The notes beneath the pieces were generated by a model. It did no database searches. It was given only the letters and a program-made list of their open reading frames with translations, and was not told the DNA's origin. 64,000 bases of DNA from Chelydra serpentina (Eukaryota > Chordata > Testudines > Chelydridae), in the NCBI GenBank assembly GCA_037349315.1, contig JBAIAC010000021.1:930001-994000 (forward strand), in the 5' to 3' direction. Shown piece by piece: positions 12,533 through 23,345 of this stretch; position 1 is the first letter of the stretch, and the number at the start of each line of letters is the position of its first letter. The position numbers and the translations under genes are program-made.

Positions 12533-15174
12533 CTGGGAGAGACAGAGAGAGAGAATCCAGCCGGGGCAGAAAACCTGATGGGCAGGAAGCAAATCCCCCA
12601 AACCATTCCCTGAGGGGAGAGGAGGGGCCGGGGCTGCCCCAACATCCCAGCTGAGCCCTCAGAGAAAGGCTGGAGGAGGGGAGGGCTCCTGCCAGGGGTG
12701 GATCCAGGAGTGGCACCTGCCATGAGGCACCTGCTGAGCGAGACGAGACAGAATTGGGGGGGGCTCCCGCTGGCTTTACTGGGATCCCACCTGTTCCCTT
12801 CATTCCGAGCCGGTGTTGCTCATTCCTCACCTCTGCGGGCGCCTCTCGGGGTCTCCCTTTCGTCAGAGCCCTGCAGATCCGGGACCCTCAGCTCTTCCTC
12901 TCGCGCCATCCGGGAGACCAAGGCCAGGTCGGGGATGGTGAATCCTTCTGGTGGGGAGGAAACGGGTGAGATGCACTTGGTGAAATCTGCCCCTACGGCT
13001 TTGTAGGGAGAACATGCCCCGATTTTAACCCCAGCCCTGCCCTCTGCTGGGAAGACACAGCATGACCATTTGGAGGGTGACAGTCTCTGTGCTGCTGGGT
13101 CTGGGGGCTCCACAAGCCACTTCCCCAGAAATGTAATGCCCCCGATGCAGCATGACTACTTCAGTAACTCCTGCCAACCCCCACCCCCGGCTCCCGAAGC
13201 AGCTCCTCACCCAGCAAAATGAGAGTCTCTTCCTCCTTCTCCTCCTTAACCTCCCTGCAGATCTCGCCCTGTCCTGGATCCAGCCCTGCCTCCTCTGCCC
13301 CAGAAGAACACACAGTCTCCTCCTTCCATGTCACCAGCTCCTGGAACAACAAGGGCCCCCGATCAGCATGTTACGGTTCAGTTTAGCCATCCCACCACCA
13401 GGCTCAATCAGGCTTCATTAGAGCCCAAAAAGCACAGCACGGAAAGGCAAAGGATAAATACAGCACCAATCCGATCTGGAAGACCATTTTTGCGGCGATC
13501 CAGATTGTCCTGAAATGATTGGCTTACCTCTGATCATATTTCTGCCTGAGTTGTTTACAACAAAGAGAAAGTTCTGCGCATCCCAGGATATTAACGAAGG
13601 TTGACATACCCGCCTCACCAGTTTCTTATCTCGTTTTGAACACATTTCTCTTAGAGACACATGCCTTGGTACTGAACGGATGTTGATTAAGCATCAACAA
13701 AACTGTCCATCTTATCCTGTCTCTTTGGCATGTCTCTGTACCGGACACTGAAATTTGCAACACTTCATATGTGCCCTCAGTTAACCAATCTTAGCACAAC
13801 TGAAAAGCACCCTGGGGAGAGCTTACTATGAATACAATTCATAGTCACCTCAAGCATTAACACATGCTATTGATATAGATTGGCATTATGTACGTGATAT
13901 TGGTTAACACAGAGACCTCATCGATTTTCTCTTATCTAGCTCCATTTAGGAGTTGCCAGACACAGAGGTGTCTTGTAACAGCCAGACTCAGATACCCGGA
14001 GGCTTCTGGGTTTCGCAAGCCTCAGATATCTTCATTCCGACAGGTTCTGCTATGCTTCTAAATGTCCCACAGAACAGAGGCACAGGTAAGCAGCAGAGAT
14101 TGCAATCGTTTAGCTCCCAGCAAAGTGGAAATGGTAGTACGAGTATAAAGAATCTGGAGTACAGCTCCTGGATCTACAGCATATACTAGTCCGTCTCTGC
14201 TCTGCACAGCCACCTTATGCGATCAGGCTAGAGTGGTAAAGCAATTCACATTTTGTTAATCCATCTGCTTGCCAGCCGATTTCACATTCCTCAGCAGAAT
14301 TGCATTCCTTTTATGGAAATGGCCACTCTAGCATTAGTACATGAGTTTTGCAAGCAGCGCTCTCTCCCTTCACCTATGGCCTAGAGACTCTGCTTCAGTT
14401 TGGTCACCAACCCTAGCCAGACCCACTCCTTGGGAGCTCCTGACCCGGAGATATAGAGGAGAAAGGCCTCTTGTGCCGTTCCCCATCCCCATGAGCCACC
14501 GTCTTGGGGGTGAATCGCAGCCAGCGCCCCTTAGCGGGGAAAGGCCCCATGGCCCATTCTCCACTTCCTGGGCCAGCCAGTCCCCTGCCCCGGGGCCATA
14601 TCAGAGCCAGCACCTCCCCTCTTTAAGGTGAAAGGTCCCATATCCCATTCCCTGACCCCTTCAGCCAACCAGTCCCCCCCGCCTCATGGGTGGATCAGAT
14701 CTGGCGCCCCCTATAGGGGAAAGGCCCCATGTCCCACTCCCTAATGATTTCACATCCATCAATTACCTCCTGCTGCGGCCATGTTCCGGGCCCTTGCTTG
14801 GCTAACTGGAAACCCTCCGCCAGAGCCACGGCCTGCTCCCCGGTCTGGGGGTGACACCCCCCCACCCAGCTCTGGATCTCCTGGGGCAGGATGCTCAGGA
14901 ACTGCTCCAGCACCAGCAGCTCCAGCATCTGCTCCTTGGAGCGCTGCTCCGGCCTCAGCCACGTCCGGGAGAGGAGGCAGAGGTGGCCGTACGCCTCCCG
15001 GGGCCCCTCAGCCTCCTGGTAGCGGAAACCCCTGAAGCGCAGACGACGCATCTCCATGTCGCCGGGTCCGTGGGCATCCGGCTCCTCCACTTCCTCTTTG
15101 GGAACCAGGCCGCATCCCGGTGGGGGCTGGAACTGGAGCCTAAGAGCGGCTGGGGGAGCCACCTGGGCAGCCAT
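11529..15174 (-). CDS. SCAN-KRAB-C2H2 zinc-finger protein (ZKSCAN-like), four coding exons
   Basis: This is a predicted nuclear DNA-binding regulator. Coding exons are 15174-14767, 13340-13211, 12947-12831 and 12532-11529, all with GT-AG borders and compatible phases, giving 552 codons plus stop. Residues 1-136 hold a SCAN dimerisation domain; about 137-218 are a KRAB-A-like and a KRAB-B-like segment; nine C2H2 fingers occupy about 285-537, joined by TGEKP/TGERP linkers. The start is the first ATG before the SCAN domain (MAAQVAPP). The KRAB-A box has lost the residues that usually bind TRIM28, so silencing through that route is doubtful. The pseudogene at 3350-5295 is a local duplicate. The order SCAN-KRAB-fingers matches the ZKSCAN class; a one-to-one orthologue cannot be named. 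Confidence 0.9.
12831..12947 (-). CDS. ZKSCAN-like exon: KRAB-B-like segment
   Basis: A 117-base exon with acceptor CCACCAG and donor GTGAGG. It encodes [19 protein letters not shown], the segment that follows KRAB-A in many reptile and bird zinc-finger genes. It enters and leaves in phase 1. Confidence 0.88.
13211..13340 (-). CDS. ZKSCAN-like exon: degenerate KRAB-A box
   Basis: A 130-base exon with acceptor TGTTCCAG and donor GTGAGG. The length is close to the usual 127-base KRAB-A exon. The peptide starts [13 protein letters not shown] and has [12 protein letters not shown], which aligns with the canonical LLDPGQ-LYREV. The DV and MLE positions needed for TRIM28 binding in typical KRAB boxes read as EE and KEE. 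Confidence 0.85.
13365..13950. mobile_element. LTR-like fragment in ZKSCAN intron
   Basis: It shares blocks with 19880-20440, for example GTTGTTTACAACAAAGA and TTTCTTATCT(C/T)GTTTTGAACA in the same order. The two are diverged copies of one dispersed repeat, probably an LTR. No coding sequence is present. Confidence 0.55.
14460..14745. repeat. Minisatellite-like ~85-bp units, intron of the ZKSCAN-like gene
   Basis: Three to four imperfect units each begin GAAAGGCCCCATG-like and include CAGCGCCCC or GGCGCCCCCTATAGGGG. The last unit ends just 3' of the SCAN-exon donor. Related single units occur in integrin introns (43287, 49281, 57060). Confidence 0.65.
14767..15174 (-). CDS. ZKSCAN-like exon: start codon and SCAN domain
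   Basis: This exon encodes 136 codons ending in phase 0 at donor GAG|GTAATT. Residues about 40-128 form the SCAN domain: [19 protein letters not shown], then [20 protein letters not shown], then [21 protein letters not shown] domains mediate dimerisation and derive from the gag capsid of a Gmr1-like Ty3/Gypsy element. Its phase joins exactly to the KRAB-A exon at 13340. Confidence 0.95.
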
Positions 15175-15797
15175 GGCCCGTCTCTGAGCCGGAGCACGGC
15201 CGTACCTCCCTGGGGAGCGCCTGGCCTCAGCAACGGACCCCCTGCAGCATCATCTGTATGGGGGGGGGTACCTCCAAGGGGGGGTGAGATCAGCCCAGGG
15301 GATGTTCACCTCTAGGGAGAGGGGAGAGAAATTAGAGCCACAGAAGGAATAAGACACACAGGAACCGCCCCTCCCAGCCCCCCTTCAGTGTTGTGGGGAG
15401 AGACACAGACCCAGCGCAGGTGACCCCAAGGTTGGTGGCTCTTGATCTCCCATCACCTACATACTTCTACACACCTGGGTCTCCTCCTGGCCATGTGAAG
15501 TGAAAATCAATCAAAAAAGTATCATTGTTAGGTCTGTAGCCCGATCTACAGATATATATAGATATAGATATTCATTACTTATGAATCCCCAGTTATCACT
15601 TTAAGGGTTGACAAGTTCTTGCCCCAAGATCAAGCCCAGTATTATTTACATTATTATATAGTTGTGAACCCCGATGTGCACAGCTGCAACACTCGCACTT
15701 TAGGAACTTTTCGATATTTACAAATATCGTTTATTAATATATTTAGCACAGTCACAAACACCCCAACTCAGTGAAGTAGGTAGAGATACTACAGAAT

Positions 15798-16185
15798 CAT
15801 AGGCACCAACTTTCCCCGGCGCCGGTAGGTGCTCGCGCCTCCCCGCTCCTGGCCCCACCCCAACTCCACCCATTCCCTGCCCCTTCCCCAAAGTCCCCAC
15901 CCCAACTCCGCTCTCTCCCTGCCCCTATTGGACCCCTTCCCCAAATCCCCCCTGAGCCCACCGCGTTCCCCCTCCCCCCAGCCACGTGAAACAGCTGTTT
16001 CACCGCGCAAGCGCTGGGAGCTAGGGGGGGAAAGCGGGCACGCGGCGCACTCAGGGGAGGGAGAGGAGGCAGAGCGGAGGTGAGCTGGGCGGCGGGGCAG
16101 GGAGCTGCCGGTGGGTGCAGAGCACCCACCAATTTTTCCCCGTGGGTGCTCCAGCCCCGGAGCACCCACAGAGTCAGCGCCTATG
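15798..16185. mobile_element. hAT-like element nested in LTR
   Basis: The ends CATAGGCACC and GCGCCTATG are inverted. Comparison with the uninterrupted copy near 25728 shows the insertion point at CTACAGAAT. Same family as 11072-11413. Confidence 0.75.
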
Positions 16186-16667
16186 TAGAATGTACGTCCA
16201 TACACTCATGCTATCCCTTGCAGAACAACTGGAAATGTTAGCCATCCTCTTCCTCATTACGATCAACTTCCCCATCATGTCCAGTGGCCAACCCAAGGCC
16301 TACATCTCCTTCTCCTACCGCCACTAGGCTGGGATGAAACTTTTATACTATGATACGCTGATGACACTATGTTTGATACATATTCAGTAGGGCTATTTCC
16401 CTTTTTCCTTATTTGTATATCCTTACCTTGCTAATTTTGGACTGTCTTTCTTCTATGGGTTAGTATATCAATGATCTCAACTTATTATCATATACGTCAA
16501 TTCATTGCCATGGCCCTTTAGTGAGCAGATGTAGCTCATGTACCTTTATGTATGTCAATTCATTGCCATGACACTCCTGTGGTCGGATCACGTACCCATG
16601 GTCAGAACTTCCCCCGAAACACTCTATTTTCAGCTCCCCAAATACTTGGGGTTTTCCATTGGGCCGT

Positions 16668-17091
16668 TTATTTGGGGGAAGGGGTGGAGTGGGGGCCTGG
16701 GCGGCGTATCCAATTGGCTGGGGAAGGCTGTGCCCCACTCATGCTCCTCCCCGAAGCTACCGCCTCCTTGCCCTTGGCCCCAGCCCAGCCAGGCTGCTCC
16801 TCTTCAGCACTGCTATGACTGGAGCTAGGGCGGCCAGGACTTGGGGGGTTTGGGGCCGCGCCACCTGGTGCTGGTTGGGGGGGCTGGAGGCGCTGGGGCT
16901 GCCCGCCCTGTGCTGGGGGGCGGGGGGGCTGGCGGCCACGGGGAGAGGGGGCAGGACCGCAGCTAGGGGCTAGTGTCCACCAGCCAGCATCTGCCGCCCA
17001 TGAGTGGGGGCAGGCCCTGGGTCAGAGCGGTGTGGGGGAGGGGGGAGTAAAGTACCTCCAGGGGAAAGAGGAAGCAGGCGCCTGTGGCTGA
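16668..17091. mobile_element. GC-rich insert of the same hAT-like family, truncated
   Basis: The right end, GCAGGCGCCTGTG, matches the family at 11072-11413; the left end has been lost. It interrupts the LTR between GGGCCGTTTAT and CTGAACATAATGC. Confidence 0.6.
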
Positions 17092-17173
17092 ACATAATGC
17101 AAAGCAGTGAATATAATAAAGGCAAACTAGCCCGCCGGGCTACAGACTCCTTACCTCTGTCTTCATCCTAGAT

Positions 17174-17399
17174 CAGCGGTTCTCAAACTTTTGTACTGGT
17201 GACCCCTTTCACACAGCAAGCCTCTGAGTGTGATCCCCCCCCCCCCCTTATACATTAAAAACACGTTTTAATATTTAAACACTATTATAAATGATGGCGG
17301 TGAAGTGGAGTTTGGGGTGGAGGCTGACAGCTCGCGACCCCCATGCAATAACCTCGTGACCCCCTGAGGGGTCAGGGCCCCCCAGTTTGAGAACCCCCG
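17174..17399. mobile_element. Short hAT-type MITE
   Basis: Ends CAGCGGTTCTCAAAC and GTTTGAGAACCCCCG are inverted, flanked by an exact 8-base duplication TCCTAGAT (17166-17173, 17400-17407). Same superfamily as 2216-2768. Confidence 0.9.
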
Positions 17400-17429
17400 T
17401 CCTAGATCCTGATACACAGAGCTAAGTAC

Positions 17430-17735
17430 AAGCCCCCAATGCCTTCTCAGAGTTGGGGACAGAACCCAGGAGTCCTGGCTCCCAGCCCCCACTGCTGTAA
17501 CCCCTAGACCCCACCCCCCTCCTGGAGCTGGGGATAGAACCCAGGAGTCCTGGCTCCCAGCCCCCACTGCTGTAACCCCCAGACCCCACTCCTCTCCCAG
17601 AGATAGGGATAGAACCCAGGAGTCCTGGCTCCCCACCCCCACTGCTGTAACCCCTAGACCCCACTCCCCTCCTGGAGCTGGGGATAGAACCCAGGAGTCC
17701 TGGTTCCCAGCCTCCCCCCTCCCACTCCCCCTCCC
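17430..17735. repeat. Tandem array of a MIR-like SINE unit (~75-80 bp)
   Basis: About four units carry GAACCCAGGAGTCCTGGCTC, the reverse complement of a tRNA-like B box region (GGTTCTATCCC), and CTAGACCCCAC. Single copies occur at 22060, 42430, 43610, 60485, 61655 and 62220. The long minus-strand open frame across the array is a by-product of repeat length and GC content. Confidence 0.7.
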
Positions 17736-17762
17736 ACTCCCACTCCCACTCCCACTCCCACT
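17703..17762. repeat. (CCCACT)n-like simple repeat
   Basis: Runs of CTCCCA and CTCCCACTCCCACT at the end of the SINE array. Confidence 0.8.
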
Positions 17763-17879
17763 AGACCCCTGGGGAGCCAACTCAGTGTGTCTAATATCCC
17801 TGCGCTGACCTGGAGCTGGCTGGGTTGGGGGCACCCTGCTGGGGTCAGCTGCACAGACACCCCCCTTCTTTCCCTGCAG

Positions 17880-18260
17880 CTGGCTGGAGCGGGGGGGAGG
17901 TCTCCGTCCCAGCCACGCTTTGGCTCCGATCCCCTCGCCCCTGGCGCCGCTTCCTCCAGGCAGCGATTTCCTGCCTCTGCTGCCCTTTCTCCCCGTCCCT
18001 GGGGCCGCCCCTGGCGGCCCCTCCCCGCGCCCGGCGCCCCCACTCACCGCCCGGCCGGGGCGACCCCCCAGGCCAGTGGGGCTGCAGTCGCCCCTGCGCC
18101 CGGGGAGTGACTCCGAATCCAGGCAAGCTGCAGGGGGCTGGACGGGAAGGGGCTACGGTCCTTGCGCTGTTTACAACCCGCCTCTTGCAGCATCGCTCTG
18201 GGAAGTGGCCGGGCTCAGCTCATTGGTTTTAACCCTCTCCTTCTCCAGCGCGCAGGGGAT
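17880..18260 (-). promoter_or_regulatory. CpG-rich candidate promoter and non-coding first exon
   Basis: The block is CpG-dense on both strands and is not a recognised repeat. On the minus strand a strong donor, GCG|GTGAGTGG, ends a possible exon at 18048. An ACCAATG (CCAAT box) lies about 170 bases upstream, near 18220. It sits about 2.9 kb 5' of the SCAN exon, as expected for a ZKSCAN gene with an untranslated exon 1. No transcript evidence is available. Confidence 0.5.
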
Positions 18261-18839
18261 GAGCCAGGGAAATCCAGAGCCTCCTCCCTGCTCCCTTGTC
18301 CCTGTCTCGCTGCATCAGGCCAGTGCTGGGCCCCGAGCCGGTATCCTGCTCCCCAACTCTGCCCACAGCCAGCGACAGCAGCAGGGGACAGTGCGAGAAA
18401 CACAGTGGCCAACTCTCAGGTGGCAAATAAGCCCCCCGGCTTTCACAAGACGCCCAAAATCAAGCTAATCCCGCTTCAAAACAAGCCAGTCCCTAAGAAC
18501 CCCAACACGCTATGTGACTAGATCCCCCCAGCATGCGGGCTAGGACGGTGGTGGGCCCGCTGTGACCCCTGACTCTCCCCGCCTTGCCCCCCGCTTACCG
18601 GGAGCCGCTCAAAAGAGAAAAAAAAAGAAGCAACAAGCTACAAGCCAAAAACTAGCCAAAAGCAACTCACAAGCCAATTAAACCCAACACAAAGCCCAAT
18701 TTCTGCGTTTTTTCCCACGGGTTTGGCATGTCTGGCGAGAAACCCCTAGTGGACTTTTTGGGAAGAGTTCCCCACCCATGGGGGAAATTCCTTCCTAGAT
18801 CTGTAGAGCTGAACTGAAGGCACCATTGGATCATCTTGG

Positions 18840-18960
18840 CTGACCTTCGGGTGACCAGATGTCCCGATTTTATAGGGACAGTCCCGATTTTTGGTCTTTT
18901 TCTTATATAGGCTCCTATTACCCCCCCCCACCCCCTGTCCCGACCTCCTGAATAGCTCGA
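18840..18960. mobile_element. Dispersed repeat fragment
   Basis: GGTGACCAGATGTCCCGATT followed by TTATAGGGACAGTCCCGATT is a short dispersed element common in turtle sequence as I recall it. It is truncated on the right. Confidence 0.5.
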
Positions 18961-19139
18961 GCCAAAGAATTTCACCCAGGCACCCCTGTTCTGAGCCCAA
19001 TCACTTCTCTTTGGCCAAAGCATCTTCCAGACCAGCCTCCTGTCTGGTCTGGATGCCATCAAAGGACGGTGAATACACCGCGCCCCTGGGGAGTGTGTTC
19101 CCATGGTTAATCATCTGCACGGGTAAAAACTGGCACCGA

Positions 19140-19735
19140 GGGACGGTGGAATGGGGAGGGGGGATCAAGGGACCATGGCCCTCCCACTTTTTGCCACAGG
19201 CCCGTCCCCCTGCCCCTCTTCTTCTCCCCGAGGCCCTGGCCCCCCAGCCAGGCCAGAAACAGAAGAGTGGCCTGGGTAGCCCAGGCAGCTGTGGGGAGCC
19301 CAGGCCCCTCCACCTGCCCAGGTGGGGGGGCCTGAGAGCAGCCCCAGCCTTGCCCCCCAGACCCCTTTCCCAGGGGAGATGGAAGGTCTGCGGCTCCCCA
19401 CAGCTGCCCGGGCGGCTCTTACCATGGCCCCGGCTGTGGCTCTTTGGCCCCCAAGGCCCCACCCCCAGCCAGGCGTGAAGCCAGAGCCAGGTCGGAGTAA
19501 AAGCCATGTGGTCAGCTGTGGGGAGCCGCAGACTCTCCATCTACCCTGGGCGGGGGACCCAGAGCGTGGGGCTGCTCTCAGGCCCCCCAACCCTGGGTAA
19601 GTGGAGGGGCCCAGGTTCCCAGACCCAGCTACAGCTTCCAGCTTGGTTAGGGGTGGGGCCTCGGGGAAGAGGAGGGGCAGGGGTGGGACCATGGGGGGGC
19701 TCTCATGGCCCTCCCACTTTTAGGAAGAATCCCTG
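19140..19735. repeat. GC-rich repeat with internal ~115-bp tandem units
   Basis: CTGTGGGGAGCC(G/C)(C)AG recurs about every 115-125 bases, and a related copy of the whole element lies at 22630-23060. The opening text ACCATGGCCCTCCCACTTTT is repeated at the end. Open frames on both strands are products of base composition. Confidence 0.6.
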
Positions 19736-19879
19736 GTGCCTTGTTTCTAATAGGAGTTTGTCTGGGCTTAACTTCCTCCCATTCGTTCTTGTTCTGCCTT
19801 TCTCCTCTAGGTGAAAGGGCCTTTTCATACCTGGTGTTTTCTCCCCGTGAAAGTACTGATTGTTGGGGTTCGCTTTCGA

Positions 19880-20440
19880 ATATTGATGAGATGTCAGATA
19901 ACCCAGCCGCAATCAGCTTTATTAGTCCAAAATAAAAGAGCCCCACCCAGAAAGGAAAGGGTTACGCCCAGAAAGGAAAGGGTTAACCCTTTATCACTCT
20001 GATCTGGGAAGCAGAGACTCGTCTTCTCCAGCAACATTCAGTCTTCTCCCAAATTATCAGCTTAACCCTCCTTGTGTATATACCTCAGTTGTTTACAACA
20101 AAGAAAGGCTTCACCCAGTTTTTAATCCGTTTCTTATCTTGTTTTGAACATAGGTTTCCAGACGTCAGCAAACCCAGCGGCACCCTGCACTAGCCCTAGG
20201 TGAGCCAGCATATTGGGCAAGCATCAACAAAATCATCTCTCTTCTCCTTACCAAGCTGTACAGACTGTACCCAGCACACTAGCACATTTGGCAAACGTCA
20301 GCACAACATACGTTTCGTCTCGGACAGGTCCCGCGTGCACAAGGAACTGGGATTACACACAGTTCACTGCAGGCTTGTCCTCAGTGCAAACCATGCTGGG
20401 AATTGGATTCACAGTTACACACTGTTAGCATAAGTATATT
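19880..20440. mobile_element. LTR-like fragment
   Basis: Shares ordered blocks with 13365-13950 (GTTGTTTACAACAAAG, TTTCTTATCTTGTTTTGAAC). It contains CCCAGAAAGGAAAGGGTTA twice in tandem. No coding sequence. Confidence 0.5.
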
Positions 20441-20459
20441 ATCCAGATAGCTAGATAGC

Positions 20460-20492
<33 letters not shown>

Positions 20493-20504
20493 TTGTGTGT
20501 ATGC

Positions 20505-20540
<36 letters not shown>

Positions 20541-20601
20541 GATATGTGTGTATGTGGATAGATAGATAGATAGATAGATAGATTTGTGTGTATGCGGATA
20601 G

Positions 20602-20632
<31 letters not shown>

Positions 20633-20700
20633 CGCATACACACAAATCTATCTATCTATCTATCTATCTATCCGCATACACACATATCATCTATCTAGCT
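20440..20700. repeat. (GATA)n microsatellite folded as a palindrome
   Basis: GATA runs separated by TTTGTGTGTATGCGGATAGA are mirrored by CTAT runs with the complementary spacer. The centre AGATCT is at about 20602. Each arm is about 95 bases. Confidence 0.92.
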
Positions 20701-21179
20701 ACTTAACATTATACATAGTAATCAAGTGACTTCTCAATCTTCTTTCTGATAAGCCAAACAGACTGAATTATTTAATTTACCATCATTGTGATCTAGCACA
20801 GCACAGGATCCGTACAAACCTCTCATCTGTTGTGGTCGGCTTGCATGTGTGCGCTCTCCGTGTGCTGTCCCAGCTCGATGCTGATAGTGGGTTTGGCAGA
20901 TCTCGTTAGTCCTGCCCTGTGTGGTTAAGTGGCGAAGGCTGGAATGTCCTTGCCTCAGTAACACTGTTCGGGCTGCCCAGTGCCGCTGTCCTTGGAGTAA
21001 GTGTTATTACTACTAACAGCCGATCAGGCAGCCTGTTCGTTCAGCAGACCTCAATGATACTTATAAAGAAAGGTCCACAGGCTTGGTTTGGCGGCACAGG
21101 TGCTCAGACCGGTTTATTGTCAAGAAGCACGGCATTAGTTCCCTGGATTAGTTTACAGGGACACTAACACATGTATTGG

Positions 21180-21544
21180 TTTAGTTAGCTGTGGGAATTT
21201 CCGCTGTCCCCTAGGCTGGACAAAGGGTTAAGGCGAGGTACCCCGCAACTGGAATAAGCATCTTACGCACCTTCTGACGTGTTTCATGACATCTGTTTCC
21301 TACCTCCCCTTGTTCCTACTATCCTGGACAAAACATTTGTTATTTTGTCAAACCGTCTTATCTTGTACTAGATGGGAATGTATTTGTACTTGCTGAAATA
21401 TGTTTATGTAACTATCAAGTGCCTCGCACACTAGCAACAACTTTGCCAAGTTCACGTACTGAACAGTGAACGTGGAAGCATCTGCTTTAATAGATGGCCT
21501 GACTTTGGTTTATAGATTCTGGTTCAAACCAGTGCTCCAGGCTG

Positions 21545-21545
<1 letters not shown>
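21180..21545 (-). mobile_element. ERV-type LTR fragment (family L1), reverse orientation
   Basis: Reverse-complement text matches the LTR family of 38421-39039: loss of CAAAGTCAGG-type text, TTCACTGTTCAGTACGTGAA and CTAGGGGACAGCGG-like 3' part. 'L1' is only my label for this LTR group and has no link to the LINE. Other copies: 22330-23345, 23342-24160, 35373-36360, 37715-37990. Confidence 0.6.

Positions 21546-21548
<3 letters not shown>

Positions 21549-21587
<39 letters not shown>
21549..21587. repeat. (CT)n microsatellite
   Basis: About 19 CT units. Confidence 0.9.
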
Positions 21588-21589
<2 letters not shown>

Positions 21590-21859
21590 CATCAACCTCT
21601 GGATTTCTAGCTGCAGCGCTCGGCCTTAATTCTATCATGTGGCAGCGAATGCCACAGGGTCAATCCGCAGTATAGGGACTTTTTTTTTCTTTTTAATCAG
21701 TACTATTAAAAATAATGTAGGATTTTGGCGTGAGGTGGAAGTTGTCCCGGAGCTCACAACACAGATGCTTTCTCCTTCACAAACACCCTGTTTAGAGAAA
21801 CTTTGCAATGACCTGAGAATTCAGACAAGTCCGGCAAAGGACATTGAGAAGACGGTTTT

Positions 21860-22180
21860 ATTAGAAGTACTACAAGAGCGCTTCGAGGCCCCAGCTGAGA
21901 TCAGGGCTGTCGTTGTGCTGGGCACCGCACAGATAAAGTGTGAGAGACAGGCTCTGCCCCAAACAGCTCACAGCATATTATTATTCTCTCATAGGTGGGG
22001 AAACTGAGATCCAGAGAGATGCAGCACCACCCCTGCCATAAACCAATAGACACCACTCCTGTCCCAGAGCCGGAACCAGAACCCAGGAGTCCGGACTCCC
22101 AGCCCCTTCTCCCTGCTCTATCCCACTAGACCCCACTCCCCCTCCAGAGCCAGGGATAGAACCCAGGAGTCCTGGTTCAT
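21860..22180. mobile_element. MIR-like SINE fragment(s)
   Basis: GGTGGGGAAACTGAGATCCA is the conserved MIR core region, followed by GAACCCAGGAGTCCGGACTC, the tRNA-like part in reverse orientation. Confidence 0.6.
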
Positions 22181-22329
22181 AGCCCCCTCCCCCAGGATGC
22201 TCTGAGTCCAGTGTAGTGTAGCGGACCTGGAGAGGCAATGGGGTGGGCATGCTGAGGGGCTGGTGCAAAGGGGGCATCAGGCCGGGACGGAGGTTGACAG
22301 AGTCACTCTCGCCAGGGCTGACCAACCCC

Positions 22330-23345
22330 ATTGTAATAGAGAGAGCGAGCCTGGAGCACTGGGCCTAGTGCAGGACCGGAGGCCTGAACCGGAGGGTGGT
22401 GAACCAAAGTCAGGCCATGCCGTGAACCAAAGCAGAGGTGGATTAAGATTTGCTGGGGTTCTGGGCACAAAGAACATTTGGGCCCCCCACACCCTGGGGT
22501 CCCAGGGCCACCAGAATCGGGGGGGTGTATGCCCCCCCTTTATAACATGGGTGTAGAAGCCTAGGGCAGGCACAGAGCGAGTGGGGCACGGGCTGTGCTT
22601 TGCGGCAGAGGAGGTGATAAGGTGACCATCTCCCCCCCAGCAAATCGCAGCCCCAGCTGGTGGCACCGGTCTCTTCCATGTGTGTGTGGAGGGGTGAGAT
22701 GGGCCTTAGCCCCCCCCTTGCCACAGGGCCCCTCCTTTCTTCTCATCCCCCGCAGGCCCTGCTCCCCGTCCAGGCCAGAACGACTAATAAAGGCTGCCCA
22801 GGGAGTCAGGGCCACTGTGGGGAGCCCCAGACGCTCCACCTGCTCTGGGCGGTGTGCTCTCAGGGGTGGGGACACAGGCTGGGGGCTGCTCTCGGGCACC
22901 CCACCCAGGGCAGGTGGAGGCTCCGGGTGGGGGTGCCCCAGGCTCCATGGGCAGCCCTTACTACAGCCCAGCTCTGGCGAGGGGTGGGGTCTTTGGGGAA
23001 AGAGGAGGAGCGGGGGGCAAGGCCCCAGTTCTGATGCTGGTGCCCCCCCCACCTTCTTCTTCACAGGTTCTGGCACTCCTGCATGGGGCCCCAAATTGGC
23101 TGGGACCCCTGGGCACGTTAATCTGCCACTGACCGAAGTCAGGCCATGTATTAAAGCAGATGCTTCCAAGTTCACAGTCCGGTATATGAACTTAACAAAG
23201 GTACTGCCAGCGTGGCTAAAACACAGGCACTCCTCAGAAGTACGAGGCACCGGGGATGATTAGCACAGGCACATCCTGACCTAGCACAAGATAAGAGGCT
23301 TTGGCAGCAGTGAGGAATAGGGATGTTTTGCCTGAAACGTCCGTG
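22330..23345 (+). mobile_element. ERV-type LTR (family L1), split by a GC-rich repeat
   Basis: LTR text (AGCCTGGAGCACTGGGCCTA, GAGGCCTGAACC) at 22340-22430 resumes at about 23125 (GAAGTCAGGCCATGTATTAA). The insert, 22432-23124, is the GC-rich element related to 19140-19735. Confidence 0.6.
22630..23060. repeat. GC-rich dispersed repeat (second copy)
   Basis: GGCCACTGTGGGGAGCCCCA and the general order match 19140-19735. It is inserted in an LTR. Confidence 0.55.

Larger units (their letters stand above)
15535..17144. mobile_element. LTR-like element (TGTAGCC...GGGCTACA) with nested insertions
   Basis: The left end is TGTAGCCCGATCTACA and the right end CCGCCGGGCTACA. A second copy of the same sequence lies at about 25500-27712. 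This copy is interrupted by a hAT-like element at 15798-16185 and another GC-rich insert at about 16668-17091. I found no flanking target duplication. Confidence 0.6.

Noticed and set aside
17268..18047. 259-codon minus-strand open frame
   Set aside because: It is made of tandem SINE units and GC-rich promoter-like sequence, with repeated [12 protein letters not shown] text. No domain or splice support.
19001..19692. Several overlapping open frames of 70-195 codons
   Set aside because: GC-rich repeat with internal units; frames are open on both strands and the Pro/Gly/Arg content reflects base composition.
20440..20700. CRISPR-like array of spaced repeats
   Set aside because: It is a GATA microsatellite hairpin in a vertebrate genome; spacers are the same text repeated.
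22561..23263. 229- and 222-codon open frames on opposite strands
   Set aside because: Same GC-rich dispersed repeat as 19140-19735, lying inside an LTR.
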